9,901 bases of DNA, taken from assembly GCA_028287885.1 (NCBI GenBank), contig JAQBOT010000385.1, positions 1 through 9,901 of the forward strand, read 5' to 3'. Below are positions 1 to 7,201 of the stretch, one piece after another (positions within the stretch are counted from its first letter, which is position 1; every line of letters begins with the position of its first letter). Source of the DNA: Pedobacter sp. Its GTDB lineage: Bacteria; Bacteroidota; Bacteroidia; Sphingobacteriales; Sphingobacteriaceae. The position numbers and the translations under genes were made by a program. The notes beneath the pieces are model-generated. The model saw nothing but the letters and a program-made list of their open reading frames with translations, was not told where the DNA came from and ran no database searches.

Positions 1-750
1 CAGGTTGGCTTTGACACATTGGATTTTGGAAGCTTTGTTTCCCCTAAAGCAATCCCACAATTACGAGACACCAGGGAGGTTTTGGCCCGTCTGGACCTGA
101 GCAACACCAGAACCAAACTACTTGCGATTGTAGCGAACCTCAGGGGTGTTGAGGAGGCCGTGGAACATCCGGAGATCACCTACCTTGGATTTCCCTTTTC
201 CATTTCAGAAACCTTTCAGCAGCGGAACACAAATTCGAGCATCTCAGAATCCCTTGTTACAAGAGAGAAGATGCTTGAACTTGTTGATAAATCTAATAAG
301 ACAGCGGTTATTTATCTGTCCATGGGATTCGGTAATCCCTATGGAGATGAATGGAATGTAGAATTGGTGGAGAGATGGGCTGATGCGCTGGTGGAACGAG
401 GCGTGAAGATACTTTCTTTAGCAGATACAACTGGAGTATCGAGCCCAGAGAAAATCCGTTATCTATTGCCGCGGCTGATTGAGCACTTTCCGGAAGTGGA
501 GGTGGGTGTCCACCTGCACAGCACTGCAGCAAGCAGGGTGGAGAAAATTGACGCCGCCTATAATGTCGGCTGCCGAAGGTTTGATAGTGCTTTAAAAGGC
601 TTCGGAGGATGTCCGATGGCAAGTGATGAGCTAACCGGGAACATAGCAACAGAGGATTTGATTGTTTACCTTACAAAAAAAGGCTTAGATCTTCATCTAG
701 ACCTGGAAAAATGGGCTGAAGCCATAGCCTTTTCTCCCCTTATTTTTTGA
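1..750 (+). CDS. hydroxymethylglutaryl-CoA lyase, 3' part (5' end outside window)
   Basis: This enzyme splits 3-hydroxy-3-methylglutaryl-CoA into acetyl-CoA and acetoacetate, the last step of leucine breakdown, in the cytosol. The frame is open from base 1, so the true start and the N-terminal catalytic Arg-Asp pair lie upstream; 249 residues are visible. Counting from the window edge, FGSFVSPKAIPQ sits at about 9-20, matching the family's 'EF/SFVSPK' strand. The substrate-loop pattern SETFQQRNTNSSI follows, and the metal-binding HLH is at 171-173. The glycine-rich loop GFGGCP (cysteine at about 204) carries the catalytic Cys, and TGNIATEDL supplies the conserved Asn metal ligand. These features separate it from the related isopropylmalate and homocitrate synthases. 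The stop codon overlaps the end of the convergent acetyltransferase gene, and no terminator separates the two. Confidence 0.93.
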   Translation, partial: QVGFDTLDFGSFVSPKAIPQLRDTREVLARLDLSNTRTKLLAIVANLRGVEEAVEHPEITYLGFPFSISETFQQRNTNSSISESLVTREKMLELVDKSNKTAVIYLSMGFGNPYGDEWNVELVERWADALVERGVKILSLADTTGVSSPEKIRYLLPRLIEHFPEVEVGVHLHSTAASRVEKIDAAYNVGCRRFDSALKGFGGCPMASDELTGNIATEDLIVYLTKKGLDLHLDLEKWAEAIAFSPLIF

Positions 751-1162
751 CCATCTTAAAGTGTTGTATTCCGGCTTCTTCGAACTGCTCACCTTCGGCA
801 ACAAATCCAAACTTGGAATACAAGCCCATAGCGTCTATCTGAGCATTTAAATAGACATAAGCAGCATCAGGCGGTAAATCAGCCAACACAGCAGTAACCA
901 GCGCTTGCCCCAGTCCTTTGCCACGATAATCTTTTAGGACGGCAAAGCGTTCTAATTTGTAGCCTGCATCCGTCTTACGCCACCTGCAAGCACCTGCTGG
1001 CAGGTTATTGATTGTTGCAAGAAAGTGGGTGGAGACATCCTCATTCTCATACTCCAATTCAGGTGGACAATTCTGCTCGCCTACAAATACCGTACGGCGA
1101 ATGGCAAAGGCTTTTTCCAGGTCCTGATCATTATCTATCTTATTTACTTGAAGGTTTTCCAT
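740..1162 (-). CDS. GNAT family N-acetyltransferase (ElaA/YjcF-like)
   Basis: A single-domain acetyltransferase of about 140 residues that should transfer an acetyl group from acetyl-CoA to an amine; the substrate is unknown. The acetyl-CoA pyrophosphate-binding motif YRGKGLG is at residues 79-85, preceded by the beta-strand KLERFAVL. An N-terminal RRTVFVGEQNCP segment and a C-terminal LYSKFGFVAEGEQFEEAGI block resemble the ElaA/YjcF group. The frame is open back to 1222, but that extension would run through the fbaA terminator hairpin and adds a poorly conserved-looking leader, so the ATG at 1162 is preferred. It lies downstream of fbaA on the same strand, behind a strong hairpin. It therefore probably has its own weak promoter or depends on read-through. 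Its 3' end overlaps the HMG-CoA lyase gene by 11 bases. Confidence 0.88.
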   Translation of the reverse strand: MENLQVNKIDNDQDLEKAFAIRRTVFVGEQNCPPELEYENEDVSTHFLATINNLPAGACRWRKTDAGYKLERFAVLKDYRGKGLGQALVTAVLADLPPDAAYVYLNAQIDAMGLYSKFGFVAEGEQFEEAGIQHFKMVKK

Positions 1163-1206
1163 TAGATTTTGTGAGATTGAGTGTTGTCCAAAAAGTTTGG
1201 GCAAAG

Positions 1207-1236
1207 AAAAAGCCATAAGCAAGCTTATGGCTTTTT
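1207..1236 (-). terminator. intrinsic terminator of fbaA (near-symmetrical, could act both ways)
   Basis: A perfect 14-base inverted repeat: AAAAAGCCATAAGC at 1207-1220 and GCTTATGGCTTTTT at 1223-1236, separated by two bases. Folding gives a stem around GCCATAA/TTATGGC with flanking A and T runs, so a T run follows the stem on either strand. It starts 14 bases past the fbaA stop codon, which fits termination of the aldolase transcript before the acetyltransferase gene. Confidence 0.85.
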
Positions 1237-1249
1237 AATATGATTTAAT

Positions 1250-2329
1250 TTACAGCTTGTCGCTTGCGTTTCTGCAGTTTAGATCTTCAAACGCTTGTGT
1301 TAACCGTTTTACAAATGTCTCTTCGCCTTTACGCAACCAAACACGTGGATCATAATACTTCTTATTCGGTTTGTCTTCTCCATCCGGGTTACCTATCTGA
1401 CCTTGAAGATATGGCTCATTGGCTTTATAATAGTTTAACACACCTTCCCACAATGCCCATTGCATGTCGGTATCAATGTTCATTTTTACTGCACCGTAAG
1501 AAATCGCTTCGCGGATCTCTTCTTGAGAAGACCCTGATCCACCATGGAAAACAAAGTTAATCGGCTTTTCTGCTGTTAGATTGTATTTCTCTTTAACATA
1601 TTCCTGTGAATTGTGCAGGATTACAGGCTGTAGTTTTACGTTTCCTGGTTTATAAACACCATGTACATTTCCAAAGGCTGCAGCAACAGTAAACTTATCA
1701 CTTACTTTGCTAAGCTCTTCGTAAGCATATGCTACTTCTGAAGGTTGAGTATATAATTTTGAGCTGTCAACATCACTGTTATCAACACCATCTTCTTCAC
1801 CGCCCGTTACGCCAAGCTCAATCTCGATGGTCATGCCCATTTTAGCCATGCGCGCCAAGTATTTAGCAGAGATCTCCATATTTTCTTCAATCGACTCTTC
1901 AGAAAGATCAAGCATGTGAGAAGAGAAAAGTGGTTTTCCGTGAGCTGCGAAGAATTCCTCGCCGTGATCAAGCAATCCGTCTATCCAAGGAAGAAGTTTT
2001 TTTGCAGCGTGGTCTGTATGTAAGACAACAGCAACCCCATAATGCTCAGCAAGCAAATGCACATGTTTAGCTGCAGATACTGCACCTAAAACACAAGCTT
2101 GTAGATTATCATTATTAAGTGTTTTACCTGCGTAGAACTGTGCGCCCCCGTTTGACAATTGTATCATAACAGGTGAATTCACTGCCTTAGCAGTTTCCAT
2201 AACAGCGTTAATCGTGTTCGTACCAGTCACGTTAACTGCGGGTAGTGCAAACTGGTGTTTTTTAGCCTGTTCAAATAATTCCTGAACGGCATCTCCATAG
2301 ATTACACCTTTATAGCCTTTTAAACTCAT
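1250..2329 (-). CDS. fbaA: class II fructose-bisphosphate aldolase
   Basis: Zinc-dependent aldolase that interconverts fructose 1,6-bisphosphate with dihydroxyacetone phosphate and glyceraldehyde 3-phosphate in glycolysis and gluconeogenesis. The 359-residue length equals that of the E. coli FbaA (type IIA) enzyme. Visible active-site blocks are VVLHTDHAAKK (about 101-111, catalytic Asp106 and zinc ligand His107), EIELGVTGGEEDGVDN (169-184), FGNVHGVYKPGNV (219-231, zinc ligand His223), FHGGSGS (261-267, zinc ligand His262) and the phosphate-binding VKMNIDTDMQWA (281-292). The ATG at 2329 gives the usual start for this subgroup (MSLKGYKGVIYGDAV). It is transcribed divergently from accD and ends at a strong terminator, so it is probably monocistronic. 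No key residue is missing. Confidence 0.97.
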   Translation of the reverse strand: MSLKGYKGVIYGDAVQELFEQAKKHQFALPAVNVTGTNTINAVMETAKAVNSPVMIQLSNGGAQFYAGKTLNNDNLQACVLGAVSAAKHVHLLAEHYGVAVVLHTDHAAKKLLPWIDGLLDHGEEFFAAHGKPLFSSHMLDLSEESIEENMEISAKYLARMAKMGMTIEIELGVTGGEEDGVDNSDVDSSKLYTQPSEVAYAYEELSKVSDKFTVAAAFGNVHGVYKPGNVKLQPVILHNSQEYVKEKYNLTAEKPINFVFHGGSGSSQEEIREAISYGAVKMNIDTDMQWALWEGVLNYYKANEPYLQGQIGNPDGEDKPNKKYYDPRVWLRKGEETFVKRLTQAFEDLNCRNASDKL

Positions 2330-2478
2330 GTTTTTAATTATTTGTATCTGCCGAAGTTATGAAAAATATAACTTTAGCCAAAGTAAAGCCATATTATTTG
2401 CATAATCGAACTAAAAACAACCCTTATCTGTTCTGATTTTTTTTTGTTTCTTTGTACTCGCATTTCTGAACAAATAAT
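2330..2478. promoter_or_regulatory. divergent spacer between fbaA and accD
   Basis: This 149-base AT-rich gap must hold the promoters for both flanking genes. The nearest match to the Bacteroidota -7 element (TAnnTTTG) on the accD side is TATTATTTG at 2392-2400, which has one extra base in the spacer. On the fbaA side the best is TATATTTT, read on the minus strand from within 2365-2380. Neither has a convincing -33 TTTG at the expected distance, so exact promoters are not assigned. A run of nine T's lies near 2440. No inverted repeat strong enough to call an operator was seen. Confidence 0.4.
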
Positions 2479-3321
2479 ATGGCTTGGTTTAAAAGAGACA
2501 AAAAAGGTATCAGCACACTTACCGAAGAAAAAAAGGAAGCACCTGATGGATTATGGAACAAGTGTCCGAATTGCAAAAAAGCCTTACACAGTGCCGATTT
2601 AATCGAGAACAAGTACGTTTGTCACTATTGTGATTTCCACTTAAGGGTGGGCTCTTTGGAGTACTTCCAGGTATTGTTCGATAATAATGAATTCACCGAA
2701 TTGTTTGCCAACCTAAGATCTGGAGATCCCCTAGAATTTACCGACACCAAGCCTTACAAAGAGCGACTGGTTTCCAGCATGCAAAAAACAGGCTTAAAGG
2801 ATGCGATCCGCGCTGCTCACGGAAAAATTGAAGGTTTAGACCTTGTAATTGCGTGTATGGACTTCAATTTCATTGGAGGTTCCATGGGATCCGTTGTAGG
2901 GGAAAAGATTGCGAGATCTATTGATTACAGCATTAAACATAAAATACCATTCCTAATGATATCCAAGTCTGGCGGAGCCAGAATGATGGAAGCCGCGTTC
3001 TCATTGATGCAAATGGCGAAAACATCCGCTAAGCTTGCTTTGTTGAGCCAGGCTAAGATTCCTTACATCTCCTTGCTTACGGATCCTACAACGGGTGGCG
3101 TAACTGCATCCTATGCAATGCTTGGCGATATTAACATTGCTGAACCTGGTGCATTAATCGGCTTCGCCGGTCCAAGAGTGATCAAAGAAACCATTAAAAA
3201 GGATCTTCCAAAGGGATTTCAAACTTCAGAATTCGTGTTGGAACATGGATTTCTAGATTTCATCGTAGATCGCAGGGGAATGAAAACAAAGCTTGCCACT
3301 TTTTTAAAAATGTTAAAATAA
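2479..3321 (+). CDS. accD: acetyl-CoA carboxylase carboxyltransferase subunit beta
   Basis: Beta subunit of the carboxyltransferase that, with AccA, moves the carboxyl group from biotin-BCCP to acetyl-CoA to give malonyl-CoA, the committed step of fatty-acid synthesis. The 280-residue protein opens with the MAWFKR start common in Bacteroidota. A four-cysteine zinc ribbon follows (Cys29, Cys32, Cys48, Cys51; CPxC and CxxC). The crotonase-type core shows [11 protein letters not shown] (133-143), SGGARMMEA (164-172), [11 protein letters not shown] (201-211) and GFAGPRVI (228-235), the blocks that bind acetyl-CoA and form the oxyanion holes. Length and motif order are normal. It stands alone, with accA elsewhere, and is followed by a terminator. 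The zinc ribbon is intact here, whereas I recall some Flavobacteriia having lost the cysteines. Confidence 0.97.
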   Translation: MAWFKRDKKGISTLTEEKKEAPDGLWNKCPNCKKALHSADLIENKYVCHYCDFHLRVGSLEYFQVLFDNNEFTELFANLRSGDPLEFTDTKPYKERLVSSMQKTGLKDAIRAAHGKIEGLDLVIACMDFNFIGGSMGSVVGEKIARSIDYSIKHKIPFLMISKSGGARMMEAAFSLMQMAKTSAKLALLSQAKIPYISLLTDPTTGGVTASYAMLGDINIAEPGALIGFAGPRVIKETIKKDLPKGFQTSEFVLEHGFLDFIVDRRGMKTKLATFLKMLK

Positions 3322-3335
3322 TTGACGGGTCAATT
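3320..3335. repeat. short perfect palindrome at the accD stop codon
   Basis: AATTGAC at 3320-3326 and GTCAATT at 3329-3335 form a perfect 7-base inverted repeat around two G's, starting inside the accD stop codon. It lies just upstream of the main terminator. It could be a minor RNA hairpin at the transcript end or a chance palindrome; it has no T run of its own. Confidence 0.5.
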
Positions 3336-3347
3336 ATTGGAAATTAT

Positions 3348-3382
3348 AAAACCCCGGGCAGCTATACTGTACGGGGTTTTTT
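3348..3382 (+). terminator. intrinsic terminator, shared by accD and the convergent small gene
   Basis: AAAACCCCG (3348-3356) pairs with CGGGGTTTT (3372-3380) around a 15-base loop, and the T run continues to 3382. The A run on the left becomes a T run on the minus strand. The structure can therefore stop transcripts arriving from accD on the plus strand and from the 81-residue gene (stop at 3408) on the minus strand. Confidence 0.88.
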
Positions 3383-3407
3383 GCTTCTTAGCTGCTAAAT
3401 AGCGCTA

Positions 3408-3653
3408 TTAAAGATTGTTGCTGCCTGGCATAGTCCCTGGCTCATGTGCAGAACCCAAAGGTTTGTTTGCACGGCGCGGCGTATTGATCAGGTCAGATCT
3501 GCCAATATCCGAGATTGAAGAACTATCTCCATTGTCGGCCTGTGTTTCATTGATCGTATCTTCAGTTTCTTTGTAAACGAACTTTTTATGTTCATCATTT
3601 TCACTTTGATCGTTCGTGTTATCTAAGTTCTCGTTGTTTTCTGGAAGAATCAT
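3408..3653 (-). CDS. small hydrophilic protein of unknown function
   Basis: I do not recognise a function. The 81-residue product is strongly polar and acidic in its first two thirds (rich in Asn, Asp, Glu, Ser), with no hydrophobic stretch, signal peptide or cysteine. It then has a short basic patch (TPRRANKPLG, about 58-67) and a Gly/Pro-containing tail (HEPGTMPGS). The composition suggests an intrinsically disordered protein. Reasons to believe it is a gene: it fills the only sizeable space between two terminators, it starts with ATG, no competing long frame covers it, and it has a terminator just downstream. It is preceded by the cysteine desulfurase terminator, so it needs its own promoter; none was clear. 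A palindrome, AATAGCGCTATT, overlaps its stop codon (3398-3409). Confidence 0.6.
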   Translation of the reverse strand: MILPENNENLDNTNDQSENDEHKKFVYKETEDTINETQADNGDSSSISDIGRSDLINTPRRANKPLGSAHEPGTMPGSNNL

Positions 3654-3717
3654 AATCTTAGGAATTAAGTTAACAATAGCTATTTAACACACAGGCAGTT
3701 GGATTGTTTCTTAAAAT

Positions 3718-3750
3718 AAAAAAGGGCTCTGGCAAAGCCCGAACCCTTTT
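3718..3750 (-). terminator. intrinsic terminator of the glmM-cysteine desulfurase unit
   Basis: Read on the minus strand, GGGCT, a seven-base loop and AGCCC (3740 down to 3724) are followed immediately by six T's (3723-3718) and then ATTTT. An outer pairing of CCCTTTT (3744-3750) with AAAAGGG (3720-3726) offers an alternative longer stem. It lies 38 bases beyond the desulfurase stop codon, as expected for the end of that operon. Confidence 0.87.
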
Positions 3751-3787
3751 GAAATATTACAAGCAGTTTCTAAACTGCCAATTTCTT

Positions 3788-4936
3788 TTAAGCATCTATA
3801 TTCTGTTCAACTATGGTTTTCAATTTAGATACCACAAAGTCCAGCTCTTCTTTGGTGTTGTACTTACAAAACGAGAAGCGAATTGAAGGTCTGTTCGCAT
3901 CTGCATTGATGGCAGTTAACACATGGGATCCGATATTTGAGCCTGAAGAACATGCGCTTCCGCCGGATGCGGAGATGCCATTAATATCCAGGTTGAACAA
4001 CAACATGTCTGCCATATCCATTTCCGGAAATGACACATTTAGGATCGTATACAAGCTTTTCTCAGGATCTGTTTCCCCGTTAAACTGAATTCCAGGAATC
4101 TCTTCCGTTAGTCGGCCTTTCAAATAATCTTTTAGATCCTGAATGTATGCCTGATGTTCGTCCATATGTGCATATGCATTTTCCAAAGCTTTAGCAAGGC
4201 CCACAATGCCGTAAACATTCTCTGTGCCTCCACGCATATTGCGTTCCTGTGCACCGCCATACATTAAGGGCTTAATTTTTACGTTGTGGTTAACGTACAA
4301 AAACCCAACACCTTTCGGTCCATGCAACTTATGAGCAGCACAAACTATAAAATGTGCTTTCAACTTTCTTACGTCATGGCGGTAGTGACCCATGGTCTGC
4401 ACCGTATCACAGTGGAAGATTGCCTGGTACTGCTCACACAAATTACCTACCTTTTCGATATTCGTAAGTGTGCCCAGTTCGTTATTTGCATGCATCAGCG
4501 AAACAAAAGAACGGGAATTGTTTTTTAGCAGTTCCTCTAAGTGTGCAGTATCAATATTTCCTTTAGAATCTACATCAACAAAACTTACTTGATCAATGCT
4601 GCCTTGCTGTAAAAGCATGTTCAGCGTATGCTCAACAGCATGATGTTCAAGCTTGGAGGTAATAACGTGTCTTATTCCGAAGGCTTGAATACCACATCTG
4701 ATTGCTGTATTGTCTGCTTCCGTACCACCTGAAGTGAAGAAAATCTCTGCTGGAACTGCATTTAGTAAGCCTGCAACAGTCTTACGCGATTTCTCGATCA
4801 GCGTACGTACTTCCCGACCTTGGGCGTGAATGGAAGATGGATTGCCGTAAGAGTTTTCCATTACATGCACCATTTCAGCAATTACGTCTTTGTCTAAAGG
4901 AGTGGTTGCAGCATTATCTAAATAGATCCTATTCAT
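3788..4936 (-). CDS. cysteine desulfurase, NifS/IscS-like class V aminotransferase
   Basis: Pyridoxal-phosphate enzyme that removes sulfur from cysteine, leaving alanine and an enzyme persulfide that feeds Fe-S cluster and thio-cofactor synthesis. Numbering from the chosen ATG (382 residues), the start MNRIYLDNAATTPL is typical. SGGTEADN (69-76), HANNELGT (149-156) and AAHKLHGPKGVG follow; in the last, Lys203 is the PLP Schiff-base lysine. Then come RGGTEN (235-240) and SGGSACSSGS (324-333), which carries the sulfur-accepting Cys329. The frame is open to a TTG at 4945 that overlaps the glmM stop. The ATG at 4936, five bases after that stop, gives the family start and is preferred. No iscU, sufE or iscR gene adjoins it, so its partner is unknown. 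IscS, NifS or a tRNA-thiolation role cannot be told apart from sequence alone. Confidence 0.94.
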   Translation of the reverse strand: MNRIYLDNAATTPLDKDVIAEMVHVMENSYGNPSSIHAQGREVRTLIEKSRKTVAGLLNAVPAEIFFTSGGTEADNTAIRCGIQAFGIRHVITSKLEHHAVEHTLNMLLQQGSIDQVSFVDVDSKGNIDTAHLEELLKNNSRSFVSLMHANNELGTLTNIEKVGNLCEQYQAIFHCDTVQTMGHYRHDVRKLKAHFIVCAAHKLHGPKGVGFLYVNHNVKIKPLMYGGAQERNMRGGTENVYGIVGLAKALENAYAHMDEHQAYIQDLKDYLKGRLTEEIPGIQFNGETDPEKSLYTILNVSFPEMDMADMLLFNLDINGISASGGSACSSGSNIGSHVLTAINADANRPSIRFSFCKYNTKEELDFVVSKLKTIVEQNIDA

Positions 4937-4941
4937 GACAA

Positions 4942-6330
4942 TCAATTTAATTTTAGTATTTCTTTAATATCAGCTATGATCTTGCTTGCAAGATTCTCGG
5001 CAATAGTCTCGTTGTGTGCCTCGCTGTAAATTCTAATGATCGGCTCTGTGTTTGATCTTCTCAAATGAACCCATTCATTGTCGAATTCAATCTTTAAGCC
5101 ATCTATGGTCGAATGTTGATGCGCTTTGTATTTATCCTGTACTTTAAGCAATAAAGCGTCTATATCCATCTCATCTGTAAGCGTGATCTTATTTTTCGAG
5201 ATGTGGTAGTTTGGATAACTGCTTCTTAACAGCGATATCGACTTACCAAACTTGGCTAAGTGAGTTAAGAACAAGGCAATACCCACCAAGGCATCCCGGC
5301 CATAATGTGATTCAGGATAAATGATTCCGCCGTTGCCTTCTCCGCCGATAATGGCATTGGTTTCTTTCATCTTATTTACCACGTTCACCTCGCCAACTGC
5401 GGAGGCGTTGTATTTGCCACCAGACTTTTCGGTTACATCGCGTAGTGCACGAGTAGATGATAAGTTGGAAACGGTATTTCCTGGTGTATTCTTCAATACA
5501 TAGTCTGCTACAGCAACCAAGGTATATTCTTCACCGAACATGGATCCGTCTTCACAGATAAAACATAGTCGGTCAACATCCGGGTCGACAACAATGCCCA
5601 GATCCGCTTGTTTATCTTGAACTTCTTTGGCAATCTGTTGTAGGTTCTCGGGAAGTGGTTCCGGGTTGTGTGGAAATTCTCCGTCCGGAGTGCAAAATAA
5701 TGGATACACGGTTTTTACGCCAAGCGCTTTAAGTAAGGCAGGCACGAAAATACCACCTGTAGAATTTACGCAGTCGATCGCAATCTTAAATTTCGCAGCC
5801 TTAATCGCTTCAACATCAACAAGCGGCAAAGCCAAGATCATGTCAACGTGTTTTTGAAGATAGGAATCGTCTTTTATTACCTTACCTAGGTTGTTCACTG
5901 TTGCAAACTCAAACTCAGCAGCTTCTGCGAGTTCAAGCACCGCTTTTCCTTCTGCATCACTGATAAACTCACCATTCTGGTTTAATAATTTAAGCGCGTT
6001 CCACTGTTTTGGATTGTGGCTGGCCGTTAGAATTATTCCGCCCCCGGCCTGTTCCAATGGAACAGCAATTTCTACAGTTGGCGTTGTCGACAATCCGAGG
6101 TCAATAACCTCAATTCCTAAACCCTGCAGCGTACCAATCACAAGGTTGTTCACCATTTCACCAGAGATTCTAGCATCTCGGCCGAGAACAATTTTCTTTA
6201 TCTGCGTGGTGTTGATCACCCAACTGCCATAAGCAGCCGTAAATTTCACTACATCTATAGGTGTCAGGCCGCTACCTGCTATTCCACCGATTGTACCACG
6301 GATTCCGGAGATTGATTTTATTAAGGTCAA
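4942..6330 (-). CDS. glmM: phosphoglucosamine mutase
   Basis: Alpha-D-phosphohexomutase that converts glucosamine 6-phosphate to glucosamine 1-phosphate on the way to UDP-GlcNAc, needed for peptidoglycan and LPS. The 462-residue protein shows the four family sites in order: catalytic TASHNP (102-107, phosphoserine Ser104), the magnesium loop DPDVDR (249-254), the sugar loop GEGNGG (330-335) and the phosphate-binding loop RRSNTEP (424-430). The last two differ from the classical bacterial GlmM forms (GEQSGH-like and RPSGTEP) and resemble archaeal-type GlmM, which is normal in Bacteroidota as I recall. A phosphomannomutase/phosphoglucomutase role is the alternative. The start is TTG at 6330: it gives the family's usual first residues (MTLIKSISGIRGTIGG), an in-frame TAA lies 24 bases upstream, and there is no ATG between. 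It is followed five bases later by the cysteine desulfurase gene. Confidence 0.92.
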   Translation of the reverse strand: MTLIKSISGIRGTIGGIAGSGLTPIDVVKFTAAYGSWVINTTQIKKIVLGRDARISGEMVNNLVIGTLQGLGIEVIDLGLSTTPTVEIAVPLEQAGGGIILTASHNPKQWNALKLLNQNGEFISDAEGKAVLELAEAAEFEFATVNNLGKVIKDDSYLQKHVDMILALPLVDVEAIKAAKFKIAIDCVNSTGGIFVPALLKALGVKTVYPLFCTPDGEFPHNPEPLPENLQQIAKEVQDKQADLGIVVDPDVDRLCFICEDGSMFGEEYTLVAVADYVLKNTPGNTVSNLSSTRALRDVTEKSGGKYNASAVGEVNVVNKMKETNAIIGGEGNGGIIYPESHYGRDALVGIALFLTHLAKFGKSISLLRSSYPNYHISKNKITLTDEMDIDALLLKVQDKYKAHQHSTIDGLKIEFDNEWVHLRRSNTEPIIRIYSEAHNETIAENLASKIIADIKEILKLN

Positions 6331-6349
6331 TTTGCTTCGATTTATTCTG

Positions 6350-6357
6350 CAAAATTA
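6350..6357 (-). promoter_or_regulatory. likely -7 promoter element of glmM
   Basis: The minus strand reads TAATTTTG here, an exact match to the Bacteroidota -7 consensus TAnnTTTG. It lies 19 bases before the glmM TTG codon, implying a very short leader of about a dozen bases and supporting that start. A good -33 TTTG at the usual distance was not found. Confidence 0.5.
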
Positions 6358-6427
6358 ATAAAAATTTGCACAGGGTTCTGAATTAAACACAAACACGCCA
6401 ATTAGGCTAGTTTGGATTACAAAATAC

Positions 6428-6435
6428 TATATTTG
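6428..6435 (+). promoter_or_regulatory. likely -7 promoter element of the methyltransferase operon
   Basis: TATATTTG is an exact match to the Bacteroidota -7 consensus TAnnTTTG, 32 bases before the methyltransferase ATG. The only nearby TTTG upstream (6411-6414) is too close to be a standard -33 element, so this is a partial promoter match. Confidence 0.5.
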
Positions 6436-6467
6436 TTTTTTTAAAAATAATGAATAATTAGAGCTCT

Positions 6468-7199
6468 ATGCAGCGTAAATGGTTTCAATACTGGTTTAAT
6501 TCTCCTTACTATCATATACTTTACAGTCAACGTAATGACGCAGAAGCCGAGTTTCTAATTGATAACCTTTCATTTTATCTGAAGCCTGCACAAGATTCCA
6601 GAATCTTAGACATTGCATGCGGCCGCGGAAGACATGCCATCTATCTCAATAAAAAAGGATACGACGTTACCGGTATTGACCTCTCCGAACAGAGCATTAA
6701 ATATGCAAAGCAGTTTGAACAAAAGCATCTCCATTTTTTTGTTCACGACATGCGTAAGCTTTCGTTTATCAATTACTTTGATATCTCCCTGAACCTCTTC
6801 ACAAGCTTTGGCTATTTTGATACTGAAAAAGATCATGTTAATGCACTTAAGTCTTTTAGAAAAGGGTTAAAGGAAGATGGCACGCTGGTAATAGATTATT
6901 TCAACACAATAAAGATCCTTCGTAACCTTACACAAAGGGAAGTTAAAACGGTTGATGGTATCGAATTTCAGCTAAACAAATTTGTATCTGAAGGTAAGAT
7001 CATAAAGCACATCAACTTTGAACACCGCAGTAAGGATTATGCGTTTGAAGAACGTGTACAAGCTTTTGAACTTTCAGATTTTGAACGCATGTTTGAAAAA
7101 AGCGGCTTGAAGATCGTTCAGACCTTCGGGAACTATAGCCTGCAGGAATATGATGAGAATAAATCTGACCGCCTGATTTTAGTCTGCAAAAAAGCGTGA
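6468..7199 (+). CDS. class I SAM-dependent methyltransferase
   Basis: A Rossmann-fold methyltransferase of 243 residues; the substrate is not evident. S-adenosylmethionine binding is shown by motif I ILDIACGRGRH (46-56) and by motif II VTGIDLS (67-73), whose Asp71 should bind the ribose. HDMRKL (93-98) and the motif IV-like strand FDISLNLFTSFGYF (104-117) follow. The LNLFTSFGYF wording is typical of small-molecule methyltransferases rather than rRNA or DNA enzymes, but this is not enough to name a substrate. The C-terminal half has the mixed beta pattern often annotated as a methyltransferase-domain cap. It is the first gene of a compact plus-strand trio: its TGA is two bases before the PAP2 ATG. 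Its neighbours are both membrane proteins, which gives no clear functional hint. Confidence 0.9.
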   Translation: MQRKWFQYWFNSPYYHILYSQRNDAEAEFLIDNLSFYLKPAQDSRILDIACGRGRHAIYLNKKGYDVTGIDLSEQSIKYAKQFEQKHLHFFVHDMRKLSFINYFDISLNLFTSFGYFDTEKDHVNALKSFRKGLKEDGTLVIDYFNTIKILRNLTQREVKTVDGIEFQLNKFVSEGKIIKHINFEHRSKDYAFEERVQAFELSDFERMFEKSGLKIVQTFGNYSLQEYDENKSDRLILVCKKA

Positions 7200-7201
7200 T
7201 A

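Noticed and set aside
308..649. 113-codon open frame on the minus strand inside the HMG-CoA lyase gene
   Set aside because: It lies antisense to a well-supported gene, and its product is Pro/His/Arg-rich with no family resemblance.
1163..1222. 20-residue N-terminal extension of the acetyltransferase back to an upstream ATG
   Set aside because: The extension runs through the fbaA terminator hairpin and does not look like family sequence; the ATG at 1162 gives a normal GNAT start.
3704..3886. 60-codon plus-strand open frame starting in the terminator region
   Set aside because: It covers the terminator hairpin and then runs antisense through the desulfurase gene; no support for coding.
5891..6232. 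113-codon plus-strand open frame antisense to glmM
   Set aside because: The opposite strand codes for intact glmM; the Ser/Ala/Phe-rich product is a typical shadow frame.
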